Below, one piece after another: positions 27,901 to 39,700 of a stretch of DNA of 64,000 nt. The notes beneath the pieces were generated by a model that ran no database searches, had not been told where the DNA came from, and was given only the letters and a program-made list of their open reading frames with translations. The translations under genes and the position numbers were made by a program. Positions within the stretch are counted from its first letter, which is position 1. Every line of letters starts with the position of its first letter. The stretch is from Chrysoperla carnea (taxonomy: Eukaryota; Arthropoda; Insecta; Neuroptera; Chrysopidae), in assembly GCF_905475395.1 (NCBI RefSeq), contig NC_058339.1, forward strand, positions 39,069,172-39,133,171, written 5' to 3'.

Positions 27901-29210
27901 AACATTCAATAAGAATGGAATTGTCAAAGTTGGAAAGATCTTTTTGATATTTTGTAAAGAGTCATAATTGTTAATTTCGAGTAACTTTTTTAGTAACATT
28001 TTGTCAACTTATAAAAAAGAAGGGTAGTTTACCCAAAAAATCAAAATAGTGATTTCAAATTTTTGGCTACCCTGTAAATTATTTAGAAGTTTTAAATATT
28101 CCTACATACTTTTCATAATAAGCAAAACTTCTTATAAAGAATGACTTTTTTTCTTAAAATGCAAAATAAGGAAATTTACACGTATAGTACCTCTATCCGG
28201 GGATACACTATATATTAAAATTTGTTAATTTCAAATAGCGTTCGTTAATTATTGTTTCTTAACCAATAGACTTAATTTCAATTACGATTCGTTATTGTTT
28301 CAGACAAAACAGTAGGACAAAGATACCAGATATTTGTTATTCATTTATCTCATTAGTTTTTAACAGACTGTCCGAAAGATAGGATGGAAGTCTTAACGAA
28401 ATACGTTGTGATAAAAAATAAAATAAATAGTGTTGTAAAATCATCTTCAAACTTGCATTAAATTTTCTTTATAGAAATTTCGAGAAATCGAGCAAAATAT
28501 TTAACTAATAATTTCATAAACGGTTATTTACGAACACAATTATTGAAAGTTATTTTTCTGCAGATTATTCAAAGAACTCATAATTAAAATATTGTAAACA
28601 TTCGACGAATGATATATTTGTAAACATTTATTAAATGTTATGCAATGGAATTGGAATGTTTATAATAAATAAATATACATTGTTTACAATTTACCTTTTT
28701 GTAGGTTTGTAATGGATTATCGAAAGCAAAACACAATGTTGATACTAGAGTTGGTTTATTTAATAAAGCAGCACACTGTTCTTGGAGCAATTGGGCTTGA
28801 GCAGTTTGTGGGATTGTAGATCCTTTATTTGATGGCCCAACCGTTTCCCCAAAATCAACGTATGAGAATAAACAACGTAGAAGATGGCGGTCTGCTTCAA
28901 GACCGTGTTTCGCAACCAACTAAAAATAAATATAGAAATTTTGGGTAAATAACTACCTCCTTATAAATACATAACTTTATTAATATAAAGCAATATATAA
29001 AACTTTTTACGTTTTGTAAACTACATGCAAATTACAATGATAAAAGTCCATTGTCAAAATGGCCGTCTTATGCTAGAATGAGATATAAATATGTTTCTAT
29101 TTTCATACCTCAGTAAGTTCTTGAGAACTTTGTTTATAGTTTTTTTTATTTAAATTCGCAACCAAATTACTGATTTGTGACAAAGTAAACGATAATGAGT
29201 CCAGGTTCAT
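15962..29210 (-). CDS. CNOT1: CCR4-NOT transcription complex subunit 1 (NOT1 scaffold)
   Basis: Scaffold of the CCR4-NOT deadenylase, which shortens mRNA poly(A) tails and represses translation. Coding exons on the minus strand: 29210-29109, 28919-28695, 26506-24839, 24190-23050, 21545-19060, 18842-17314 and 16040-15962. All are GT-AG with consistent phase, giving 7230 nt (2409 aa; human about 2376). N-terminus [18 protein letters not shown] region about 40-660 ([35 protein letters not shown]). TTP-binding region about 800-1000 ([34 protein letters not shown]). MIF4G/CAF1-binding region about 1060-1290 ([12 protein letters not shown]). DUF3819/CNOT9-binding region about 1380-1540 ([20 protein letters not shown]). 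NOT1 C-terminal domain about 1880-2390 ([31 protein letters not shown]). Highly conserved with no break. Confidence 0.98.
16159..16892 (+). mobile_element. hAT transposon, copy 2, complete ends with 8-bp duplication
   Basis: A 734-bp non-autonomous hAT element in the last CNOT1 intron (16041-17313). It begins CAGGGGCGAATTTATG and ends with the near-complement of that repeat, CGTAAATCCGCCCCTG. It is flanked by a perfect 8-bp target-site duplication, GTTTTAAT, at 16151-16158 and 16893-16900, as expected for hAT. The inside matches copy 1 at the window start but lacks some internal parts. It holds only the dimerisation fragment of the transposase (about 16534-16761), so it is a deletion derivative. 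Confidence 0.95.
16893..17313. other. CNOT1 last intron, remainder
   Basis: Intron sequence right of the hAT element up to the donor of exon 18842-17314 (AA|GTAAGT). Nothing else is recognised. Confidence 0.7.
21546..23049. other. CNOT1 intron of 1.5 kb
   Basis: Lies between exons 24190-23050 and 21545-19060. It contains GTGAGCACTGCTCACTGCTG at about 21881-21900, near TTGCGTTCCGA, and a GGCCTGCGTTCCG block near 22380. The two GCGTTCCG boxes may be ends of a worn DNA transposon, but I could not match them as inverted repeats. No coding sequence. Confidence 0.5.
24191..24838. other. CNOT1 intron of 0.65 kb
   Basis: AT-rich intron between exons 26506-24839 and 24190-23050. Donor CAG|GTAAAT and acceptor TTCTAG are clear. 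No element is recognised inside. Confidence 0.7.
27456..28215. mobile_element. Foldback MITE with about 300-bp inverted arms
   Basis: A 760-bp imperfect palindrome in the CNOT1 intron 26507-28694. The left arm begins ATATATAGTGTGTCCCCGGA (27456) and the right arm ends in its complement with one mismatch (TCCGGGGATACACTATATAT, ending 28215). Matching blocks run inward: the pair TACAGGGTAGCC / GGCTACCCTGTA, the TTATAAGAAGTTTTGCTTAT block and AAATTTTTGGCTACCCTG. The arms reach about 27740 and 27930 around a centre of about 190 bases. TA flanks fit a Tc1/mariner-type TA target duplication, but that class is inferred. No transposase frame. Confidence 0.88.
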
Positions 29211-29230
29211 AGTTCCATGAATACGACCTC

Positions 29231-29258
29231 GAAAGCTTCAAACAGTTTTGAAGCTTTC
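29231..29258 (-). promoter_or_regulatory. Perfect hairpin just upstream of the CNOT1 start codon
   Basis: Bases 29231-29242 (GAAAGCTTCAAA) pair perfectly with 29247-29258, leaving a 4-base loop. The hairpin sits 21-48 bases before the CNOT1 ATG (29210). If the transcript starts upstream, it lies in the 5' UTR. Function unknown. Confidence 0.55.
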
Positions 29259-31011
29259 ACAGGGATCCACTTAATAACTTCTAAATAAATTTGCTGTGAT
29301 ATTGTAAAACCACTACATATAAAATGGTCCAAGACCATCATCGATACTAATTTTTTTATCACTATATCCAAACAGAGAATATAAACATCATTTTTTAAGA
29401 ACAATGACTAACTACTAATAATGTCCTTATATTGGCGTGGCACTATCTGCGCAACTCCAATCAACAGCTGACAATCTGATTAAATAATATCCGCTACACA
29501 CATAGAGATATGAGATATTTAATATATCTCTATGGCTACAATTTACAGCGCTTTGTTTGAATCTTTTCTATTATAATGAACGTATTAAATGTTTTTAATA
29601 AATTTAAATTAATATGAAAAATTTGATGAATGTATTGTATAAACTAATAACTAATTAATAAAATGAATCAATAGTTTATTCATATCATAAATCTAAAACT
29701 TTTTTTAATGTTAAAACCCAAATATGCCAAATATTCCTACTTTCCTGCGGCGGCAATTATGAACATTGTACTTTTGATAAAAAATGTAAACACTAGACTG
29801 GAAATATTTTTTTAAACAAAATCAATTCATAAAATGTACTTAAAAAAAGCAAATATGTTTAAAAATGATAATGTTAATATTTTTTTTGATTAAAGATAAA
29901 ATAGATTATTTAAAAAAAGTACTTTATTCTACAGTAAAAACTATAAAAGATAATTATTTTCATTCAATCCAATTTAAAACATTAAATATTTCCAATCCGT
30001 TCAAACATTTTGTTTTCATTTAATAAAAAACGTCCATAAGATATTGAATAAAATTGACACATTACCTAAAGAAAACTCATGCTTAAAACAACTTACCGTT
30101 TTGTATTTATTACAGATGCACCTATTAATTAAATAAATTTCATTTACTCTTATTGGAAAATAGCTAATTGCCAATTGCTTTGGCAGTTTATGAAATATTG
30201 TTTAAATCGTATTCAAAGTGTCATCTCGATGGTGATATTTTGGAGCAATTTCGCCAGTCTATAGCTCAGTAAATTATCGTTAAGCTGCGAAATCATGCAG
30301 ATTTTCGTGTCTTGGGATTATTTAGGTTAATTAGGATCCCGTAAAACTTTAAACATCCAGATGATTTGCAGATGAAAAGTTTCGTACAGAATTTTAGGTG
30401 ATTTTTCAAGATATTTTCCTCCAATCGTTAAATGAATACGATATTTTTAGTGAAAATTATGCTATAAACACGCAAATTTTATGAAATTTTTTGAAATTTA
30501 TGAAAAAAAAAAAAAGATTTTTTCGATTTTTTAAAGTTCTTTAGAAAATTTAAAAAAATGGAAAGGTTTCTGACCTCTGATTTCGATAAAAATAATTTTC
30601 TAGATCAATTTTAGCCATAATAATATAAAAATGGGGTGCATCTTACGATAAAACGTGTAGTTTCTGAGACATCTTTATCTCAGCAACTTGCCGTTCAAGT
30701 ACTTGTTCTTACAAACTTGTGGTAGGTAACGTAACAAACTCAAAAGTAAGACCATAAAAATTATGGAATTAATAATTAATGAAAAAATGCACTTGAAAAA
30801 TATTTTCTAGTTTCGCGCTTGTTTTAAACAAAATATTCTTTAATTTAATTTTATTTTGGTGCTGAAATGAAAATATAAAATTTTGTATTTATTTATTCAT
30901 TTATTTATTCAAAACACAAAAAATACAAAAATTGATTACATGTTAAATATAATAACAAACAAATGATTATTGAAAACATTACACTATAAATAAAAACAAA
31001 GCGTGAATTAA
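29259..31011. other. Intergenic: CNOT1 upstream and SOWAH 3' UTR
   Basis: CNOT1 starts at the left and the SOWAH 3' end lies at the right, both genes on the minus strand. A short inverted repeat (ATAGAGATAT with ATATCTCTAT) lies at about 29504-29533. On the minus strand several AATAAA signals near 30890-30915 could end SOWAH transcripts. No gene is visible in between. Confidence 0.6.
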
Positions 31012-33613
31012 CTATTGATCTAAAGTAGTTTGCCAGTTTGAATCAAATCCATATGCAGTGTCAGAATCGGAATCTGCGCGTGACATTGAACGCGTTTTTT
31101 GAGTTACAGCTCGTGCTTGATTTGGTGTACCAGGTGTACTGTGACTAACAGTAAAATCTTGAGGTCTTTTTGATTTTCGTTTCTTCACTGGAGCATACTT
31201 CGGAGGACGCATAGCTTTCTATAAATTAACAAATTAGAATGATTCAATATTTGTTACAGAATAAACAGGCTTTCCTATCAATGCTTCAAAATTTCTGCAG
31301 TAGTTTGAATTATTACACTTAAATTGTAATAAATATTTGATTTGTTAAATCAAAACAAGCAAAATTTGTATAATTTAAAAAATCATTACCTTTGGAGCAT
31401 CCGTATGTCAGCTATATAACAATTAACATTACATTAAAACTATCAGAGAAAAGAATCTAGGACTCTAACTATATAAAAAAAAATTTCAAATTTTGTCCAA
31501 TGAATATTTATATCTCTGTATATGTAATTATCATTTATTTGTAATACTTTCTAGTAAAAAAGAATCATCTATCTTTTATCTTTGTCAAACGCTATTTGAA
31601 TATTGTCCAGTTGTGGATAACCAACCAACCTACCATTACCTACCTACCAGCTAGTTACGCCACTTCAGTTTTCAATCGATTCCAAGGTAGGGTAGGTTAT
31701 ATTGGCTGTCCACGAGTGACACACTTAGGCCATAGGGCCCATTGGGATACCATATGTGTGTTTTACCACCTTTCCGGATGATAATTTCATTTATCAGCGC
31801 CTCAATTATTTCGAAGGGTTGAGTACTATACTCCTTCATGCATATGCCATGCACTATTAATTAAAGCAGCCCATCACATCCATATCAACTATTAATTAAA
31901 TTAATTTTTGTTGTGATGGCGGGAATCGAACCCGCTATCCTAGGCATACCGCGTTCGAAATTGGTTAAGCTTTAACCAACTGAGCTACTGGGGTCGACAA
32001 TTCGAATGAGTAATTGAATCAGAAACTGAATTTTTATTACCTAGTGGGTCTAAGAATTGGAATAATTTTGAAAATTTACTTTATACATTTATAATTTTTG
32101 ATTTCTATGTAACAAAAAATGTTAAAAAAATTTACCTCAGGGAGATTATCTGCTGATCCCCACGATTTGTGAACTTTACCAGTTCCTTGACCATGATAAG
32201 ATGGATAATTCGTACCACCGCTTCCAACACCCAGAAAATTACTAAAAGCTTCAGTTGTTTTCTTCACACGTACATTCAATGAACCTATTCGAAGAAAACT
32301 CGTGTCTTTTTCTAAAAATAAAAAAAAAGTTATTACAATTTTTGTTTTAATTAAATTTACAATCAAACGATAAAGTTTGTTTAAAAATCGAACTAAAAGC
32401 TGTATTAGAGAGCTTTTCTCTGGTAATTTGCAACCAAAGATTGAATGATTAGTCAGGTCGCAGCTATATTCAGGTGGTGTCGTGTGTGATGTTTGTATCC
32501 GGAATTTAATGATGCTTCTTATGTTATTTTAAGGAGCTTATAGAAGGATTGTTATCAAAAAATTTTATCAATGAATTTCGAAAATTTGGGAAATTTGTTA
32601 ATGTGAAGGGTTTTTCAAGAGTTATTCTTTGCGTTTAATCAGATGTAACTAACTAGCCCCCAGCTTCTTAAAATGGCATCACAAAAAACTTAACATCATC
32701 AAATTTCTCATATTTCGGACCGACCCGTAAAGCGGGCTGGCTGTTAGAGAATATACTGATATGTTTTTATCTTTAACGGCATAATAATGAGTGATAATTA
32801 TTTAGTTTTAGTATTTTATTCACTAAAATGCTTAAAGCAAGTTCGTTGTTTTCAAAAAATAAGACAAACAGAAAATACTAATTGATTTGTGCTTTGGAAT
32901 AAAAGGGCTAATGCTTTGATAGTGAATGATGTCCCAAGGTATCTACTAGCCAAGAAACAATTCTAAGGTAGCATCTGGGCTGTGACTCTATGAGTCGTGA
33001 TCAGCCATAGAATAATATAAACTAAGTAACGAGCTACCAATGGAATTATTGCTCGTGTGGGGAATGGGGAATGCTATATTTGCTTGCTTCGGATTTGAGT
33101 GTCGTTAGCATTATGAATGCATGTCTAGTGACTATGAATATATTAAAAAATACAACTTATTGGTAGAAGTTAAGAAAAAAATTATAGAGTTATTTACCTG
33201 ATTGTTTTCGCCGAGCCTTAATTTCTGAAACATAACAATTTTATTAACTTTTCGTTCTTCATTATACAAAACAAATATATACAATATGTTAGGAGTGTGT
33301 TATAAACAATAAGAATTAATGAATATGAAACTTACTTTATTTTAGTGCATGCTATCTAAAACAAAATGTTATTAAACAAAGCCAAAATATTAAATTAATT
33401 ACTTGGTAAAAAAAAAAATTACTATTATAAAGTGATTTAAGTATACGAAGCAAAGAAATGTTAATACTTTAAGCTAAAACCTTATTTGGATTAGCAATGT
33501 TTTGGGTGGATGAAGTTAAAGAGTGTTTCCAATAGCGTTAGACCCAAATATTATCGTGATTAATACCGAACATCGATGTAAATTCGTAATTAATGGTATT
33601 CTCAGTTAATATT

Positions 33614-33708
<95 letters not shown>

Positions 33709-36700
33709 GTATTCACCTATAAATCAATAATCAATCTGGATAAGGTTCTGTGGAAAATTTGTGTGTAGGTACTTTCTATTCTTTAGAAATGTTTAAAAGG
33801 TATCTTAATGAAAATTTGACTCTTAAATTGTCACCAGAAACGATTTTTAGCTATATATAATCGAAATGGTAATTTAGCTAACGTATTACTTTAAAAATGC
33901 GTATAAATTTGTTCGATTAGAAAAATTCTATTTATTGTTAGAGAAATTTTTTTCATGTATTTTCACAATAATTATACTTTCTTTAATACCTTTTCTGATT
34001 TTTTAGAAACAGCCGCACAGTTTTCGGAGTTTTTAATACCTGAAACTCGGTTGTATTAGTTTTTCTTGTTTATTATAAATGCGATTTTTATAAATTTGAA
34101 AAGCGTTTTTACAGTATTACGAAAGCATACCAATTTGATAGGATTTTAGTCGGAGTTAAAAAAATATTTATTGGCAACTTTTCTACAGAAAAAGATTCAG
34201 ATTATTAATAGATTGTGTTAATAGATTTAAGTAAATGGAAAATAAATAGAATGGCGTAAAGTACCTAGATTATAATTTTAAACGTCAAAAAGTTTTATTC
34301 TTGGAGACTTGTTTCTTGGTATTCTTGAAGAAGTTAAAAGCACCCAATTAGTTAAATAAGGTTTTTTTTCTTATTTGGAAATTTACATGTGATTGGTCTT
34401 TCATTTAAAATCACTTATGGTGCCGTAAGATTCAGACACGAAAATATTTTCCTTACTGATTTATTTATCTTATAGCCGTTAAAAGGATCGTATAAATCGA
34501 TCGATGGACATGTATTGGAAAATAAGTTGAAAAAACCTATACCTTAATTTCATAAATTACGTTACTATGCCTTTTTGAGGAGTGTTTAGGAATTTACAAT
34601 GAACTGCTGGGTGTTTTATGGCAGAAAAGTCATAATTGTAATTTAGCGATGCAAAATAAGTTGAACGATGTTGAACGATAAGGATAAATTTTTGTAAATA
34701 TGATAAATTCTGAACAAAAGTCATTGCTGTTTATGAAAAGAAGCAATTTTTCATCGTTGAATCTAAAAAAATTTCCAAGTATAAAACTTTCATCTATTAC
34801 ATTTTACCTTTCTTATTTCAATGTCTTTTTCCGAAGTTAAAATATTTTAGAAATTCAAACTAAAGAATGTAAAGAATATTCTACAATAAGCATGCAGTCG
34901 ATAAAAAGCATTTTTCCATGTTTCAGTTTAATTATTTACAACGTGCAAATTAAATGAATTATTATTTTTGGTTGATTATATTATTAAGGATATGAAATTA
35001 TTTATGTATTTTATTCGATTCGTAATCTTACCTAATACATCCAAAATTTTTGTCGAAGACTTTTCTTAATGTAATAAAATTTACGATAAACACAAAAAGC
35101 ATTTTACTATAACATTTAGTGGCACATAATTAAATAAATTCTTATGGCAGTTGATTATTTTAAATTTTGCAAAAGAAATAAAATGAATACACTAAAATTT
35201 TATTTTGTACCAGGTTTAATTGTGATGATTGTTGTTTTTGTAGTTTCTATTATTTTTTGTTGACTTTGAAATTAGGTGATTCGTTCACATCCAACAACAT
35301 TGGTCTTACATGTTTACCACAGGCGAGAAAGTACACCAAACGAAAATGAATTTGAGTTTTCAATATTTCTAATTCATGCTTATTTGGACACTACTAAGAA
35401 TGTTATTCAGTCATGATAACCAAAATATTGAATCATCTGACTCTTCGGACATTTGACTCGATTATTTTTGCGTGTGTAGGATCATATACTTTCATTTAAA
35501 ACCCTAACCGACATTACGAAAATTTGTTAACTTTAAACATACACCATCCTTTAACCCACTCTCGTAAATCAAAATTGATTGATGATTGAGCTCGTTAAAT
35601 TCCTTTTGTTTCAAATGAATTGATTCATATTGAAAAGTTAAACTCATTTTCATTTGTTGAGTGGCGGGCTCTTTTTATTTTTAGAAATAGCAAAGCAATT
35701 TAAGCTCTACAGTTAATAATTCTATTAAACAGGTTGTACAATGTACAATTTTTTTTCACAGCATAATAACTTTTTATTTATTTCTATCCTAGATTTATTT
35801 CTATTATGAATCCATCATATTTTTTGTGTTTAAATTGTTAATGTAATCTTTCATCTTCGTGTCAATACAAATTTTCATTTGATGTGGGGTCTTAATCAAG
35901 GGATAAATGTGTTGTTATCCAAGTATGTATTAGAGAGAAAAATTTAGGTATCGAAAAATTTTACAATGCTGTAAGAATATTTTGACCACTGTTGTTGAGT
36001 GAATGACGTTATGTTAATAATAGACTTTTCTCTGATATCATAAACAATGCAGAAAATGTCAGGTATGTTAAATATAGTGTTCAAATTGAAGAATGACGAG
36101 AACCGAAGTGTAAACCAGGGATGGTGAACCAATGACACGCGGCACAATATTTTGTAATAATAATAATTATTATACCATATTTGATAATTAAATTGTTTAA
36201 AATAAATAATAGTATCATTGTCACATTCTTTTATTAACTATTTTTAAATTAATTTTATATTAATTAATACATTATCAGCCATGTCTAAATAATACTATTG
36301 AAAACAACCATAAATAATAATACTAATATTCATATAACCATTTTTCTCAGTTTGAATTAAAATATCATTGAAATCTCAGTTTAAATAAGCAGTGTAATCC
36401 TCACAGGATATTTCATCATTTTGTATATCACGAGGAAAAGTAACGGAATATTTTGAGATTAACATTTAGACGGCATATATTGATTGCGCTATTAGAGATA
36501 CTGGTGAGAGTTTGATCACAAGATAGTAAGCTACGATTGGTGCGGCCATGCTTTTTTAAAGAAATATTGAAATAATTAAAGAGTAGAAACAAGTCACTTT
36601 TTCTAAAAATGGTGGAAATACGTGGTGTTCAGACAGGAATTTGGACACAAGATAACAAGGAGTGGTTGGTGCGTCATATTATGTAACAACTGACAATTAA

Positions 36701-39700
36701 TGTTAATTACACGTAAAGAATAAGTTACATTTTGTAGCTATGTCTAATATTTCGTTGCAAATTCGATTAGAATTGGTGATTACATATCGTGTCAGACTTT
36801 GATTATTGTGGCCTCTAATTGATGCTTCTTCTATCATAAGGCAAGAATAGAAACAGCCAATTTTAAAAGCCATCAACCTAAATTTTAACAAAATGACTTT
36901 ATCTAGCCATTGGCGGCTGCACAAACTAAAAATAAATTATCCGTCTCAATTTATCTTAGCTGCCGTTTCAAAATACATATCCGAACGGCATATTTTGGCA
37001 TTTGCGTGTGGGCGTATGGGTGGACTAATATATCCGGTATATTATTCGATCAAATGGAATAGGATCAATGTATAAGATTGTCTCTTTCTTTCCCTGGAAT
37101 TTTTCAAAACTGGGGAACTAAATTACAGGAGACTTTAACCTAATTTAAAGAGGCGTTAGGCCATTTTAAATTTAGTTTGCTATATTTGGCCAATTTGTTT
37201 ATTAACTTATAGAAGAGGTTCTCAAACTGATTTCGCCTACCGTTCACTTCGAGAATCAATTATTTTTCAGCGCTCCCTACATATAATTTTTACCCGATAT
37301 TTTATTTTTTAATGTGTGTTAATATATTCATATTAAATTACAAATTAGTTGTAGATCTCGAACATTAACTTATAGGATTTCTATTTTTACCATCATCGAC
37401 AGACTGATAAATTTTTAGTACGATATTATTGACGAATTCGTGAAAATTATAAGAGAAATTCCATACTTAAAAGAATATTCACTAATTTTATTTTTTTTTA
37501 AATCACCATTTTATGCACCATTTGTATAATTAATAAACATCTAGGATTTAGGATCTAGGAAACATTTATTTTAACTGAGATTTAGCTACTAAAAAACTAC
37601 TCTAAACAAAATAAAATACTGAAAAAAAATTATTTTTCAAAACTATTTAATCTACTTCTACTACGCTGATACTTTTCTGGACGCATTGTTTTAAAACTAA
37701 ATTTTGGCGGACGTATCTTCTTTTTATATACAAAAGGTAGCGTGCTATATCCAGAAGAAGAGGAAGCTATATCATGCGTGCTGCTAAATGTTGATTTCAT
37801 TGTTGTATTATCATACTTACTTCGAAAGGTTTCATTGCTTACTGATTGATTTTTTGTTTGTACGTAGCCTAATGCTTTACGACCACTCCAATCGTGTATT
37901 TGTGGATCAGCTTCTGTATAAAAAAAGGTTCATATAATTATACAGGGTTGTTCAATTCAAAATGTTACAACTTAAATTTTCCCCAAAAGATTTTACTACT
38001 TAAATGGGCGAAACATACTGTCGAAAAAGTACTTTTTGGGAAAATAATGCTGTAATACAGTCATTACCAGTATGCATGGGCGTACACAGCTTTTGTCCAA
38101 AGAGAAGGTAGGTGGCCAAAAACTTTATAAATTCAACAGTGTTTTAGCATAAACACACTCTTTGCCACTAAATCAATGGTAAATTCAGATCCAGGGGGTA
38201 GCTTCTCTGACCTGTCCTCAAGGGCCCGATCCAAAGAGGGGGTGTGACTCTTTTCACATCAGAAAGTGCGGCTAATTTGATGATGAATATATTGAAGTCG
38301 AAATGGATTTATAATACATAAAACTGTATACTTACTATAAACGGTAAGAAGTAATTCGTAGATGTTAGTATGTCCAAATTGCATTGCGATGTGTAACGGC
38401 GTATAACCCTAAAAAATAAAGTGTTGATTAAATTTTTATTTTATACTATTATAATTTTAAGGCTTAAAATTTAAACTAACACGTCTTGGGCCATGCGTAA
38501 TATTTTACAGTCTAACAGATCGACACCTAGAAAACTCCAAATTTTAGAATTTCCAAGGCACATGTCTAAATAAAAAAATCTTGGTTAAGTCAGGTTCTAT
38601 TGGCTGTGCCACGAGGGACACATATAGGCCATAGAGCTCATTCTATACCACCTTTCCGCTGATAATTCGAGTATTATTAGCTCCTCAATTTTTGAAAGGT
38701 TGAGTATGGTTGAGTAAAGGTTGCACCCTCCATGCACTACACCAGCTCATCATAACTATTAATTAAACAAATTTTTGTTTTGATAGCGGAACCCGCTACA
38801 CTAAACATACCACGTACGGAATTTATTATGCTTTAACCAACTGTTTTTGATTATTCTATATTTGATTTCATCACTATTTAATTTCACTATTGGTTCATCT
38901 TTGTAAGAAACGTTTTACGTGAAATCAGTGCCATTATTTATTTTCAACAATATTGAATATCTAGACGAATCGAATTGAGAACCACCTGTTTTGATAAATC
39001 GAATCATAAAATTGTAAAATTCTTAAATTTATTGACTCATAATAGCCCATCGATATGTCATATCAAAAATTTATTATTATAATAAAAATTTTGCAATAAT
39101 ATCTTGGCATTTACACTTTAAAATCGAATAAATTTATGCGTTTAAAATGGTAACATACCCTTTAAAATTGTTGCTGGATACAAATATAAAGGGTACATGT
39201 GACAATTGTCATATTCAATTAAATTTACTAAAGGGGAATAGCGAACGTTGTTAGACACATCTGTGTAAAATTTTATTTTCAGAAATTTTTTTTATATTTT
39301 TAAATGGAAGAAAGGGGTGTTCTTAGTTACCCTTTAATATGTTATTTTATGCGAATAAATTTTGATATATACAGCTTAATATGACAACAGTATGTGACTA
39401 CATTTATTCCAGATTTTCATAGCCTCTATAGGTGTATATGTAAAATATTTATAACGGTATAATAAGTTAAGTCCAAAGTTGCTTATTGGAAGAATTATTA
39501 ATTGAGAAAAAAACATCAGACAGATAATCCGAAGTTTTTCAGCAAATAAGCCAGTTTAAACTTTTAATATGAGACTAAAATCATCACTGAAGACCCAATA
39601 GTTTTCCAGAAGAAGAAGCTTTTCAAAATTCATCATTTTTTCTAACTTCGCAATTTTTTGCAAAATTTCAGACTTCACTCGAATTTTTCAAGCGGGAGTT

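Noticed and set aside
31911-31997. tRNA gene on the minus strand
   Set aside because: It has A and B boxes, but the anticodon arm and acceptor stem do not close properly, and the same head with the same 3' body recurs at 52158 and in diverged form elsewhere. It is the head of a SINE.
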